DNA of 64,000 nucleotides from Chloroflexota bacterium (GTDB lineage Bacteria; Chloroflexota; Anaerolineae; VGOG01): NCBI GenBank assembly GCA_030611885.1, contig JAUWOY010000001.1, positions 124,001 through 188,000 of the forward strand, written 5' to 3'. The translations under genes and the position numbers were made by a program. The notes under the pieces were generated by a model, which had not been told where the DNA came from, made no database searches, and was given only the letters and a program-made list of their open reading frames with translations. Shown one piece after another: positions 43,419 to 53,471 of this stretch (its first letter is position 1; each line of letters begins with the position of its first letter).

Positions 43419-46274
43419 ATGAACAACTTCTTCCGAAAACGCGTACACCTGGCCTTGCTGCTCGTTGTCCTCCTGGTCGCGCTTTTCCTGCGGGTCTATG
43501 GGCTGGATGACATTCCCCCCGGCCTGCACTACGACGAGGCCGCCAACGCCATCCTGGCCGCCGACGTCGCCAGGGGCGAGGCTCGCCCTCTGTTCATCGA
43601 AGCCTACACCGGCAAGGAAGTGCTCTTCTTCTACCTGGCTGGTGTCTCCATGCGCCTCCTCGGTGTTTCCGTCTTCTCCCTGCGCCTGACTTCAGCCCTG
43701 ATCGGCACGCTCACTGTGCTCATCACCTACCGGCTGGCCAGGGAGATGTTCGCCCATCAGGGAGCCGAAGCCTCGCGCTGGCTAGCTCTCTTCAGCGCGG
43801 CCCTGCTGGCGACTTCGTACTGGCACGTCACCCTGAGCCGGTACGGCTTCCGGGCCATAAGCCAACCCCTCCTGCAAGCCCTGACCTTGTGGTGCCTGTG
43901 GCGAGGGTTGCGAAGAGGGAGCACCGGCTGGCTGGCCCTGGGCGGGTTGTTCTGTGGGGCGACCGCTTACACCTACCTGGCTAGCAGGGTTTTCCCCGTG
44001 ATTCTGCTGCTCACTTTCCTAGCCCTCCTCGTCTTTGAGAGAAGCAACCTCAAACGACGCCTCTCCCAAATCGCCGTTTTCGCTGTTCCTGCTGCAATCG
44101 TCTTCGCTCCGCTGGGCTTCTACTTCCTGACCCACCCCCAGGCCTTCTCCGTGCGCGTCAGCCAGTTGTCCCTCTTCAATCCAGAGTTGAACCAGGGCGA
44201 CGTGCTGGGCGCCTTTTGGCGTGCGGCCCGTCTGGCTTTCGGCATGATCAGCCTGCGTGGCGAACCTCTGTGGCGCTTCAACATTCCAGGCAAGCCCGTT
44301 TTCAGTTGGCCCCTGTCGGTTTTGCTCCTGATTGGTCTAGCTCTCAGCCTCGTCAGGCTGGTGCGCCGCCGAAATAAACTGGAGCGAACATTCCACTTTC
44401 TCCTGCTCATCTGGCTGCCCGTAATGCTCCTCCCCAGCATCCTGGCTGTAAAAGAAGTGCCCAGCGCCCTGCGTTCCGTCGGCCTTATTCCCCTGCTCTT
44501 CCTGTTGCCTGCTCAGGGCTTGTGGATAGCTGTGAAATCCAAAATCCAAAATCTAAAGTTCAAAATTCTCCTCCTACTTCTTGTGCTTGGCATCTGCGGC
44601 GTTGCCACCTTCCGAGACTATTTCGTCCACTGGGCCAAAGCTGCTCCGGTCTACTACGAGAACGATGGTGATTTGGTTGACGCAGCCAAGTATCTTAACC
44701 AACTAGATATCGCTGACAAGGAGATTTTTGTTTCGTCCATCCACTACCGCCACCCCACCCTGGCCTTCCTGGCCCGCTCGTATGATGAGATCAAGTGGCT
44801 GGTGGGTGGGGAGACCGTAGTCTTCCCCACAGAGACGGATAAGAAGACCCTCTACATTTTCCCCCACTCGGCCAGGCCCGACGAGACTCTGCTAGAGGAG
44901 TTCTTCCCACCAGACGCCCTGGTCGAGGAAACCCTGGGGCCTGACGGCGAGCCCGCCTTCACCGCCTATCTATTCCAGCCGGAGCAACTCCCGGAAATCT
45001 CACCCCAAAACTCCATGTCAGTCAATCTTGGAGACACTTTAGAGTTCCTGGGTTATGACATCTCTCACGTTTCACGTTTTACGTTTTACTGGCGAGTCCT
45101 ATGCGCCGCCCCCAGAGACGACTACAGCGTCTTCGTCCACCTGCTCGATCAGTGGGGCTTCAGGTGGGGGGAGGAGGGTTTCTTCGATTATCCTTCGGCT
45201 CAATGGAATCCAGGTGACATAATCGTCAACAGGAAGGAGATTGACGTGGAGCCAGGGGCACCGCCAGGGGAATACGAAGTCCTGGTGGGCGTCTATTCGG
45301 CCTCATTGGACAGCCGCCTGCCCAGGCTGGACGCAAAGGGCCAGGTCGTCGGCACCACCATCTCTCTGGGGCCCGTGATGGTGAGCAAGCCTCAAGAGCC
45401 GCCTGCGGTTGAATCGCTGGCCGTCCAGAATCCACGGCAAGAGGACTTGGGCAGCAAGGTTACTTTCTTGGGCTACGACAGGGATGGTGACACAGCCCGG
45501 TCGGGGGAGAGCGTCTACCTGGCCCTCTACTGGCAGGCCCAGCGGGACTTGGACGAAGATTACAACGTCGTCATCGGGCTGCGAGGAGGGAAAGGCGATG
45601 TTTGGCCCCTGTGGGCCGACCGCCCGGTGCACGGCACCTATCCCACCACCAACTGGACAGCGGACGAGGTCATCAAGGATCGGTATGGCTTGACCATTGG
45701 CCAGGACGTACCGGCCGGTGATTACGAGCTGGAGCTGATATTGCTCAATCGTGTCACTTATGAACCGCTGGTCGCCAGTAACGGCCTCCCCACCATTTCC
45801 CTGGGACACTTGAGGGTCGAAGCCTGGGAGCACCAGTTCGCCGTCCCCGCCATCCAGCACCCCCTGGAGGTGAACCTGGGGAACGAGGTTGAGCTTTTGG
45901 GCTACGACCTGGACCGCGCCTCGGCGAAGCCCGGCGAGAGCTTGCACCTGACCCTCTACTGGCGGGCCTTGGGGCCGGTGGATGCCAGCTACACCGTCTT
46001 CACCCACCTCCTCGACAGCGAAAGCCGCGTCTGGGGCCAGAAGGACAGCATCCCTCAGGCTGGCACTTACCCCACCACCCTCTGGGTCGAAGGGGAGGTA
46101 GTGACTGACGAGTACGAGATCGTCGTCAAGCCCGACGCTCCGCCGGGGCAATACGTCATTGAGGTCGGGATGTACCTTCCCCAGTTGGGCCAGCGCCTGC
46201 CGGTGTTGGACGAGTTGGGGGAGGTGCAGGGGGATAGGATCCTGCTGGCTGTGATAGAGATTCAGCATCGGTAG
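43419..46274 (+). CDS. GT39-like membrane glycosyltransferase with three tandem C-terminal beta-sandwich-like repeats
   Basis: IPPGLHYDEAANAILAADVARGEARPLF; repeated units LEFLGYDI.., VTFLGYDRDG.., VELLGYDLD.. Confidence 0.82.
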   Translation: MNNFFRKRVHLALLLVVLLVALFLRVYGLDDIPPGLHYDEAANAILAADVARGEARPLFIEAYTGKEVLFFYLAGVSMRLLGVSVFSLRLTSALIGTLTVLITYRLAREMFAHQGAEASRWLALFSAALLATSYWHVTLSRYGFRAISQPLLQALTLWCLWRGLRRGSTGWLALGGLFCGATAYTYLASRVFPVILLLTFLALLVFERSNLKRRLSQIAVFAVPAAIVFAPLGFYFLTHPQAFSVRVSQLSLFNPELNQGDVLGAFWRAARLAFGMISLRGEPLWRFNIPGKPVFSWPLSVLLLIGLALSLVRLVRRRNKLERTFHFLLLIWLPVMLLPSILAVKEVPSALRSVGLIPLLFLLPAQGLWIAVKSKIQNLKFKILLLLLVLGICGVATFRDYFVHWAKAAPVYYENDGDLVDAAKYLNQLDIADKEIFVSSIHYRHPTLAFLARSYDEIKWLVGGETVVFPTETDKKTLYIFPHSARPDETLLEEFFPPDALVEETLGPDGEPAFTAYLFQPEQLPEISPQNSMSVNLGDTLEFLGYDISHVSRFTFYWRVLCAAPRDDYSVFVHLLDQWGFRWGEEGFFDYPSAQWNPGDIIVNRKEIDVEPGAPPGEYEVLVGVYSASLDSRLPRLDAKGQVVGTTISLGPVMVSKPQEPPAVESLAVQNPRQEDLGSKVTFLGYDRDGDTARSGESVYLALYWQAQRDLDEDYNVVIGLRGGKGDVWPLWADRPVHGTYPTTNWTADEVIKDRYGLTIGQDVPAGDYELELILLNRVTYEPLVASNGLPTISLGHLRVEAWEHQFAVPAIQHPLEVNLGNEVELLGYDLDRASAKPGESLHLTLYWRALGPVDASYTVFTHLLDSESRVWGQKDSIPQAGTYPTTLWVEGEVVTDEYEIVVKPDAPPGQYVIEVGMYLPQLGQRLPVLDELGEVQGDRILLAVIEIQHR

Positions 46275-46328
46275 ATCGCTGAACGCTAGTCGCATTTTTG
46301 GAGGTTGACTTAGCGAGGAGGCAAGCTA

Positions 46329-48452
46329 ATGGCTAAAGAAGGAAGACTTAGTCTGGATAAGTTAGACAAAATTGCCAGCGTCGTTGCTGCTATCATTGCT
46401 ATCTTGACCTTTTGGCAAGGTAACCGCATTTTCTCCTATGCCTTCGTCATCATCGGATACGCCCTGATGGCTCGGCTCCTTTGTCGGGTCATGAGGCAGA
46501 AATCAGTAGTCGAGATAAGAGTAAAGACACCTTATCCTTTACCAGAGGAATGGGAATATAGCTATCCGCAGCGCTGGCGTTGGATGGCAGGAATCGCTCT
46601 AGTCATCCTGACGCTTTTCTCTTTTGGCTGGGTCGGAGTCAATGGGTGGCGAGACTATCAGGCAAGGGAGGGCTTGCTCTTCCCCAGGGCCAAAGAAGAC
46701 GAGTTGCTGGTCATCATAGCTCAATTTGACAATAGGAGTACGAAAGGTATAGACCCGACCCAGCGGATCCATGATAGACTCCGCAAAGAGCTTGAGGAAG
46801 CGGGTATCACAAACGCGCGCTTGGAGATGGCCCCTGAAATTGCTGACCTGGATGAGGCGAGAGAGATGGGAAAACGCCATGAAGCTCTCTTCGTCATTTG
46901 GGGCTGGTTTGATGATCTAGGATTTACCCCCAATTTCACCATCGTTAGGGAGAAGGAATTTGTTCTCATAGGTATGGATTTGGGGGAAGTGTCTCTTGAG
47001 CCACCAGGCGATTTCAGCCTTTACATCCGGGAAGGGCTGCCAGCCCAGATGGCCTATTTCTCGACCTTGACCATAGGCCAGGTTTACTACTGGGATGAAA
47101 AGTTCGAAGAGGCCTTTAGCGCCTTTGATAAAGCCATAGAGAACGCCCAAGAGGGTGGCAGTTCGGAAGGCTTAGCTGATGTTTATTTCTATCGAGGGTA
47201 TATTCAGGGGGTGGTTTTGGATGATGCTCAACAAGCCATCGCGGACTACAACAAAGCCATTGAGTTGAAGCCGGACTTGGCCGAGGCCTATGTCAACCGA
47301 GGGGTTGCCTACGCAGATAAGGGCGAACACGATTTGGCCATCGGCGACTACGACAGGGCTATTGAGATCGCCCCCCAGTTCGCCGAAGCCTACGTCAACC
47401 GCAGTACTGCCTACGGTGACAAGGGCAAATACAAGCTGGCCATCGCCGACTTAACCAAGGCCATCGAGCTGAGGCCTGGCTTGGCCGAGGCATACAGCAA
47501 CCGAGGGGTTGCCTATGTCACCAAGGGCGAATACGATCTGGCCATCGCCGACTATGACAGAGCCATTGAGATCGACCCTCAGTTCGCCGAGGTATATAGC
47601 AACCGAGGGCTCGCCTATATCCGTCTCGGGGAGTATGAGAGGGCCATAGAGGACTGGGACAGGGCGATCGAGATCAACCCTCAGTATGCCGAGGCCTACT
47701 ACAGCCGCGGGCTTGCCTACTATTACAAGGGCGAATACGATTTGGCGATCGCCGACTTCGACAAAACCATCGAGTTGAAGCCCCACTACGCTGAGGCCTA
47801 TAGCAGCCGTGGGGCTATTTACTACGACAAGGGCGAATACAATCTGGCCATTACTGACTTCGCCAGGGCCATTGAGCTGAGGCCAGACTATGCCGATGCC
47901 TACTACAACCTAGGGCTCGCCTATGTCCACCTCGGTGAGTATGAGAGGGCCATACAGGGCTGGGACAGGGCCATTGAGATTAACCCTCAGTATGCTGAGG
48001 CCCACTATAGCCGCGGGCTTGCCTACGCCGACAAAGACGAATATGACCAAGCCATTGCCGACTACGACAAGGCCATCGAACTGAGGCCAGACTTCGCCGC
48101 GGCCTACCACAACCGCGGGAATGCCTATGTCCACAAGGGCGAATACGACCTAGCCATCGCCGACTTCGATAGGGCCATTGAGCTGCAGCCTGACTACGCC
48201 GAGGCCTACAACAACCGTGGGCATGCCTGCCGCTACAAAGGCGAATACGATCTGGCCATCGCCGACTGCAACAGAGCCATCAAGCTGAGACCCAACTACG
48301 CCAAGGCCCACTACAACCGCGGGGTTGTCCATAAGATCAAGGGTGAGAAGGAGAAGGCCATCAGGGACTTTGAGCGGGTTTTGGAGTTGACTGAGGATGA
48401 GTATTGGAGAAACGAGGCAGAGAAGCATCTCAGGGAGTTGAGGGAGCAGTAG
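46329..48452 (+). CDS. TPR repeat protein with N-terminal membrane segments
   Basis: Repeats of the type AIxLxPxxAEAYxNRGxAYxxKGEYDLAIADYDR. Confidence 0.93.
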   Translation: MAKEGRLSLDKLDKIASVVAAIIAILTFWQGNRIFSYAFVIIGYALMARLLCRVMRQKSVVEIRVKTPYPLPEEWEYSYPQRWRWMAGIALVILTLFSFGWVGVNGWRDYQAREGLLFPRAKEDELLVIIAQFDNRSTKGIDPTQRIHDRLRKELEEAGITNARLEMAPEIADLDEAREMGKRHEALFVIWGWFDDLGFTPNFTIVREKEFVLIGMDLGEVSLEPPGDFSLYIREGLPAQMAYFSTLTIGQVYYWDEKFEEAFSAFDKAIENAQEGGSSEGLADVYFYRGYIQGVVLDDAQQAIADYNKAIELKPDLAEAYVNRGVAYADKGEHDLAIGDYDRAIEIAPQFAEAYVNRSTAYGDKGKYKLAIADLTKAIELRPGLAEAYSNRGVAYVTKGEYDLAIADYDRAIEIDPQFAEVYSNRGLAYIRLGEYERAIEDWDRAIEINPQYAEAYYSRGLAYYYKGEYDLAIADFDKTIELKPHYAEAYSSRGAIYYDKGEYNLAITDFARAIELRPDYADAYYNLGLAYVHLGEYERAIQGWDRAIEINPQYAEAHYSRGLAYADKDEYDQAIADYDKAIELRPDFAAAYHNRGNAYVHKGEYDLAIADFDRAIELQPDYAEAYNNRGHACRYKGEYDLAIADCNRAIKLRPNYAKAHYNRGVVHKIKGEKEKAIRDFERVLELTEDEYWRNEAEKHLRELREQ
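47200..48400 (+). repeat. ~102-bp coding tandem repeats (34-aa TPR units)
   Basis: Recurrent gccgaggcctacNNcaaccgNgggNttgcctatNNcNacaagggcgaatacga units. Confidence 0.85.
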
Positions 48453-48454
48453 CG

Positions 48455-48862
48455 ATGAAAAAAGCCATCGTCGTCATCGCCGTGCTCATGGTTCTGATCA
48501 CGGCTTGGGTTGGGTTTAACCCCATCGGCAGGTTCGGATTCTGCCGCTTCGGGTTGCTGGTCTACAGCACGATTCCCTTTCCTGGCGTGGACCTCATCAT
48601 CCACGCCAATGGTTTGCCTGCGGTGAGAGGGAGCAAGGCGCACTTTGTTGGCTTCGCTGAGATTGAGCCACTGCTCAGGGAAAAGCCGGATGTGCTGATC
48701 ATCGGAACCGGCTACGACAACATGGTGCAGGTTGAGGAGGAGATTTTGGCCATGTCTGCCGTACAAGTCCTACCCCTGCCCACACCCCAGGCCGTGAGGC
48801 GCTACAACGAGTTGCGGCGCGAGGGGAAAAGGGTGGCCGCGATCATCCACTCGACTTGCTGA
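48455..48862 (+). CDS. Mth938-like (DUF498) domain protein with N-terminal TM segment
   Basis: KPDVLIIGTGYDNMVQVEEE...PTPQAVRRYNELRREGKRVAAIIHSTC. Confidence 0.8.
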   Translation: MKKAIVVIAVLMVLITAWVGFNPIGRFGFCRFGLLVYSTIPFPGVDLIIHANGLPAVRGSKAHFVGFAEIEPLLREKPDVLIIGTGYDNMVQVEEEILAMSAVQVLPLPTPQAVRRYNELRREGKRVAAIIHSTC

Positions 48863-48936
48863 TCACGTTTGATGTTGTACGTTTCACCCCTCGCTACAAG
48901 ACTAAGGTCCCCTGTGGGGGCCAAACAGGAGAAGAT

Positions 48937-50127
48937 ATGTCAAAACAGATAGATTTTACGGCCGAAGCGGAGGCGCTGCGAGAGCAACTGGTTGCCTGGC
49001 GTCGCGACTTCCACATGCACCCGGAACTGGGTTTCCAGGAGCACCGTTCGGCAGGATTGATCGCCGACCGGCTGCGCGAATTAGGTTACCAGGTGCAGAC
49101 GGGCGTCGCCACCACTGGCGTGGTCGCGTTGCTAGAGGGGCAGCAGCCAGGCCCGGTGGTTATGTTGCGCTTCGACATGGACGCGCTGCCCATCACTGAA
49201 GTAAACGAGGCCCAATACGTGTCTCAGAATCCAGGGGTGATGCACGCCTGCGGCCACGACGGCCACATGGCGATAGGACTGGGCGTCGCCACGCTGGCGG
49301 CGCAGCATCAGCGTCAGGATGGGATGGTTGGCACACTGAAACTGGTCTTCCAGCCGGGCGAGGAGGGGATGGATGGGGCCAAGGTGATGGTGGACGAGGG
49401 CGTGCTGGAGAACCCCCGTCCCGACGTTGTCCTGGCTACTCACATTTGGAACGAAAAGCCGGTCGGCACGGTGGGCGTCTCGCCGGGAGCGACAATGGCA
49501 GCCGCCGAGAAGTGGACCTGTATCGTGCGGGGTAAAGGGGGACACGGCGCGCTGCCCCACCAGACGGTAGATCCCATCGTCGCCACGGCGCAGATCGTCA
49601 CTGCCCTCCAGAGTGTCGTCAGTCGCAACGTCAGTCCGCAGGAGACAGCTGTGGTGACGGTGGGCACGGTTCACGGCGGCGACGCCTTCAACGTCATCCC
49701 CCCTCAAGTTGACCTGAGCGGCACCATCCGCACCTACAGCCCGCAGGTGAGAGAGATGGTGTTGCGGCGGGTACGTGAGGTCATCGAGGGGGTAGCGGCG
49801 GCCTGTGGCGCGGAGGTCGACTTGGATATCGTCTCCTTGACTCCGGCGGTGATCAACGATGCCGGGGTTGCCGAAGTAGTACGCGCAGCGGCCGGGGCAG
49901 TAGTTGGGTCAGAGAACGTCTCTTCCGATGTGCGGACAATGGGCAGCGAGGACGCAGCCTTCTTCATGCAACAGGTGCCGGGGTGCTATTTCTTCCTGGG
50001 ATCGGCCAACGCCGAGCGCGGGTTGAACGCCCCCCATCACAATCCGCGCTTCGATTTTGATGAAGACGTACTGCCGCTGGGGGTAGCTGTCATGATGCAG
50101 GCCCTGGCGCACTATCTGCACCTGTAG
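48937..50127 (+). CDS. M20 family amidohydrolase
   Basis: WRRDFHMHPELGFQEHRSAGLIADRL; HACGHDGHMAIGLG; FQPGEEGMDGAKVMVDEG. Confidence 0.95.
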   Translation: MSKQIDFTAEAEALREQLVAWRRDFHMHPELGFQEHRSAGLIADRLRELGYQVQTGVATTGVVALLEGQQPGPVVMLRFDMDALPITEVNEAQYVSQNPGVMHACGHDGHMAIGLGVATLAAQHQRQDGMVGTLKLVFQPGEEGMDGAKVMVDEGVLENPRPDVVLATHIWNEKPVGTVGVSPGATMAAAEKWTCIVRGKGGHGALPHQTVDPIVATAQIVTALQSVVSRNVSPQETAVVTVGTVHGGDAFNVIPPQVDLSGTIRTYSPQVREMVLRRVREVIEGVAAACGAEVDLDIVSLTPAVINDAGVAEVVRAAAGAVVGSENVSSDVRTMGSEDAAFFMQQVPGCYFFLGSANAERGLNAPHHNPRFDFDEDVLPLGVAVMMQALAHYLHL

Positions 50128-50222
50128 AGATAGAGTGTGGGGCCGCCTGGCCATGAAAGCGAACCGGATGGCCAGCTTGGCCGCCTGGGAGTACATCGCT
50201 TTGAAGGCAGCGCTCACAAACA

Positions 50223-51647
50223 ATGAGGGGAAGTAGGATAGCCGATTTGACAGATATTGTTGCTCATGCAAAATCGCAGATTCGACAGATACGTGAGGGA
50301 CGTAAGAATCGGGGGGACGACGAGAAAGCACTTCGCAAAGAGGTGCTCAAACTGGCGCTGCCGGCCACGGGCGAGCAACTGTTGAGCATGATGGTGAGCA
50401 TCGTTGACACGATGCTGGTGGGCCATCTGGGTGCATCGGCGCTGGCAGCGGTGAGCCTGGCCACACAGTGGACGTTCATGGCTGTTACGCTCTTTGCCGC
50501 CATCTCCACCGGCTCAACAGCGCTGGTGGCGCGGTCAGTGGGGGGCGAAGATTGGGACACAGCCAACCGGACAGTGCGCCAGTCGGTGCTGGTGGGTGTG
50601 TGCATCGGCCTGGTAGCTACGACGCTGGCCCTGCTGTTTGCCGAGCCGGCTATGGCGCTGATGGGCGCTGAGCCGGAGGTGTTGGCACAGGGTGTGACCT
50701 ACATGCGCATCGCGTCGAGCGTCTTTGCGCTATCGGCTGTGATGTTCGTGGGCAATGCCTGTCTGCGCGGCGCGGGCGACACGCGTATGACAATGATGGT
50801 CATGGCTGTTGTCAATGTGCTGAACATCGCCGTAGCCTGGACAGCGATCAACGGGCCGTTCGGACTGCCCAAGCTGGGCGTGGCAGGATCGGCGCTGGGG
50901 GCTGTCGCGGGGCGCGCGGTGGGAGGGCTGCTGGTGATCGGCATCCTGCTCAGGGGTCGCTCTGGCCTGAAATTGGATCTGAGGCATTGGCGGCCAGACT
51001 TCGAGATCGTCAGGCGAGTCCTGCGGGTCGGCTTGCCCACAGGAATTGAGCAGTTGATCATGCGCCTGGGCATTATGGCCTTCGTGCGGGTGGTCGCGAG
51101 TCTGGGCACGGTGGCCGTGGCAGCTCATACTGTGGCGATGCGCGCCGAGTCGCTCTCGTTCATGCCAGGCTTTGGTTTTGCTGTGGCAGGTACGACGTTG
51201 GTCGGCCAGGGACTGGGCGCTCGCGATCCCAGACGGGCCGAGCGGAGCGGCTACCTCACCTATCAAATGGCAGCCTCTTTGATGGCAGTGATGGGATTGG
51301 TCTTTGTCCTGTTTCCTCAGCCGCTCATCAGGCTGTTTACCGATGACCCGGCGGTCGTCCAAATGGCCATGACGCCGTTGCGCATCGTCGGGTTTATCCA
51401 ACCATTACTAGCAGCCACGATGGTTTTCGCCGGTAACCTGCGTGGTGCGGGAGACACTCGCTTTCCCATGTACGTCACAAGTGTGAGTGTCTGGAGCATC
51501 CGTGTGCCGATGGCGACCTTGCTGAGTCTCACGCTGGGTATGGGACTCAACGGCGCCTGGCTAGGCATGATCACCGACCAAGTGGTGCGCGGGGCTGTCT
51601 TTTTCCTGCGCTTCCGGGGCGGACGCTGGAAACGGATGAATGTATAG
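50223..51647 (+). CDS. MATE family efflux transporter
   Basis: VLKLALPATGEQLLSMMVSIVDTMLVGHLG. Confidence 0.93.
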   Translation: MRGSRIADLTDIVAHAKSQIRQIREGRKNRGDDEKALRKEVLKLALPATGEQLLSMMVSIVDTMLVGHLGASALAAVSLATQWTFMAVTLFAAISTGSTALVARSVGGEDWDTANRTVRQSVLVGVCIGLVATTLALLFAEPAMALMGAEPEVLAQGVTYMRIASSVFALSAVMFVGNACLRGAGDTRMTMMVMAVVNVLNIAVAWTAINGPFGLPKLGVAGSALGAVAGRAVGGLLVIGILLRGRSGLKLDLRHWRPDFEIVRRVLRVGLPTGIEQLIMRLGIMAFVRVVASLGTVAVAAHTVAMRAESLSFMPGFGFAVAGTTLVGQGLGARDPRRAERSGYLTYQMAASLMAVMGLVFVLFPQPLIRLFTDDPAVVQMAMTPLRIVGFIQPLLAATMVFAGNLRGAGDTRFPMYVTSVSVWSIRVPMATLLSLTLGMGLNGAWLGMITDQVVRGAVFFLRFRGGRWKRMNV

Positions 51648-51657
51648 GAGTATCACA

Positions 51658-53376
51658 ATGCACACTTTACCTTTCAACGTTCTTTACTGGCTTCTAGCCC
51701 TATCGCCCATCATCGTAGTGCTGATCCTGATGATCGGCTTTCGCTGGGGCGGATCTAAGGCCGGGCCTGTGGGATGGCTCACGGCTGTCGTTGTGTCCCT
51801 GGCCTTTTTCGGCGCTACGCCTGGGCTGCTGGCCTATTCCCAGCTCAAGGGTCTGCTGCTCACCTTCTACGTCCTGTACATCATCTGGATGGCGCTGGTG
51901 CTGTACAACGTCGTCAACGAGGCGGGAGCCATCGCCGTCATAGGCCGCGCCATCTCCCGCCTCACGGGCGACCGGGTGATGCAGCTCTTGATCCTGAGCT
52001 GGGTTTTCAGTGCCTTCCTGCAGGGGGTGGCTGGATTCGGCGTCCCCATCGCGGTGGTAGCTCCCCTGCTCATCGGCATGGGCTTCGAGCCGACGACGGC
52101 GGTGGCGGCTACAGCCATTGGTCATTCCTGGTCGGTCACTTTCGGCGACATGGCCTCGTCTTTTCAGGTCCTCATCGCGGCCACCGGACTCGGCGGGCTG
52201 GAGTTGGCTCCCTGGGCAGCCCTCTTTCTGGGCCTGGCCTGTTTCGGTTGTGGCCTGGCTGCTGCCCATGCTCACGATGGTGTCAAAGCTCTTCGGCATG
52301 GACTGCCAGCTATCTTGATTATCGGCTCTCTGATGAGCGGCACCCAGTATCTGCTGGCGACCAACGGTCTCTGGAATCTGGCCGGCTTCGTGGCGGGCCT
52401 GGTCGGACTTCTGGTAGGAGCAGTGGTGGCTCGCTTGCCCCGCTACCGCGCCGCTTCGGCAACATCCAGGGCTATTCAGTCTTCGGTCCGGGAGCAAAGC
52501 GAGCGCCGGTTGAGTAGCCGCAGGCGTATCGAAACCAAGCGAGCTGGCTTGCCCAGAAGACCCGCGTGGCTGCGATACGGCTCTCCGCTGCGCTACGAGC
52601 CTACTCAGCCGGCGCTGGCCGAAGCCGAAGCGCGCTTGAGCTTGCCCCTGGCTCTGGCGCCCTATCTGCTCCTCGTCGTGTTGGTCACAGCGGCGGAGCT
52701 CTACGCCCCCCTTCACGAACTTCTCAACAGCCTGGTGATCAGGATTCGGTTTCCGGAGCTCCGCACGACCTACGGCTGGACAACGGAGGCTGGGATGGGG
52801 CGAACCATCAGCGTCTTCGGCCACGCCGGGGCTTTGCTGGCTTACACGTCCGCCATCGGCTACTTTCTCTATCGGCGCAGCGGGCACTACAGTGCAGGAA
52901 TCCTGCGAAGGATCGCGGCCAACACCTTGCGGAGCGCTGTGCGCTCCAGCATCGGCATCGCCTCCCTGGTGGGCATGGCCCTGGTCATGGATCACAGCGG
53001 CATGACCTATTTCCTGGCCCAGGGCATCAGCCGAAGCGTGGGAGCGGCTTTCCCCTTCTTCTCACCTCTCATCGGGGTGCTGGGCGCGTTCATGACCGGC
53101 TCCAACACTAACTCCAACGTCATCTTCGCCCCCTTGCAGAAGCAGGCCGCCGAGCTAATCGGGATCAGCGTCTTTATCATCCTTGCCGCTCAGACCACGG
53201 GCGGCTCTTTGGGGTCCATGCTGGCCCCGGCCAAGATCATCGTGGGCTGCAGCACCGCCGGGCTGGCCGGGCGCGAGGGGGAGGTTCTTAAGAGGACGCT
53301 CCTGCCCGGCCTCTTGATCGCCGCTTGCGTCGGGGCGGTGGCCTGGCTAGCCATCTCTGTTTTGGGGTTGGGCTAA
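51658..53376 (+). CDS. lctP: L-lactate permease
   Basis: FLQGVAGFGVPIAVVAPLLIGMGFEPTTAVAATAIGHSWSVTFGDMASSF; GAFMTGSNTNSNVIFAPLQ. Confidence 0.92.
   Translation: MHTLPFNVLYWLLALSPIIVVLILMIGFRWGGSKAGPVGWLTAVVVSLAFFGATPGLLAYSQLKGLLLTFYVLYIIWMALVLYNVVNEAGAIAVIGRAISRLTGDRVMQLLILSWVFSAFLQGVAGFGVPIAVVAPLLIGMGFEPTTAVAATAIGHSWSVTFGDMASSFQVLIAATGLGGLELAPWAALFLGLACFGCGLAAAHAHDGVKALRHGLPAILIIGSLMSGTQYLLATNGLWNLAGFVAGLVGLLVGAVVARLPRYRAASATSRAIQSSVREQSERRLSSRRRIETKRAGLPRRPAWLRYGSPLRYEPTQPALAEAEARLSLPLALAPYLLLVVLVTAAELYAPLHELLNSLVIRIRFPELRTTYGWTTEAGMGRTISVFGHAGALLAYTSAIGYFLYRRSGHYSAGILRRIAANTLRSAVRSSIGIASLVGMALVMDHSGMTYFLAQGISRSVGAAFPFFSPLIGVLGAFMTGSNTNSNVIFAPLQKQAAELIGISVFIILAAQTTGGSLGSMLAPAKIIVGCSTAGLAGREGEVLKRTLLPGLLIAACVGAVAWLAISVLGLG
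52503..52615. repeat. REP-like palindrome inside the lactate permease gene
   Basis: GCGCCGGTTGAGTAG (52503-52517) / CTACTCAGCCGGCGC (52601-52615); internal cgtatcgaaacc / ctgcgatacgg. Confidence 0.85.
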
Positions 53377-53471
53377 TAACATACGATCCCTACGACTCCC
53401 CGCACGCCGAAGGGGGCTGATTTGACCGAACGCCCTTTTTGTGGTATATTGACTTTGGGTAGAGAGTTATT

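Noticed and set aside
43419-46274. Possible assembly chimera from the three repeated C-terminal units
   Set aside because: Units are clearly diverged at nucleotide level, so natural domain repetition is the simpler explanation.
47200-48400. 102-bp tandem repeats considered as a novel DNA repeat
   Set aside because: Fully explained by 34-aa TPR units in a coding sequence.
51700-52995. 431-aa minus-strand ORF
   Set aside because: Antisense to lactate permease; no motif support.
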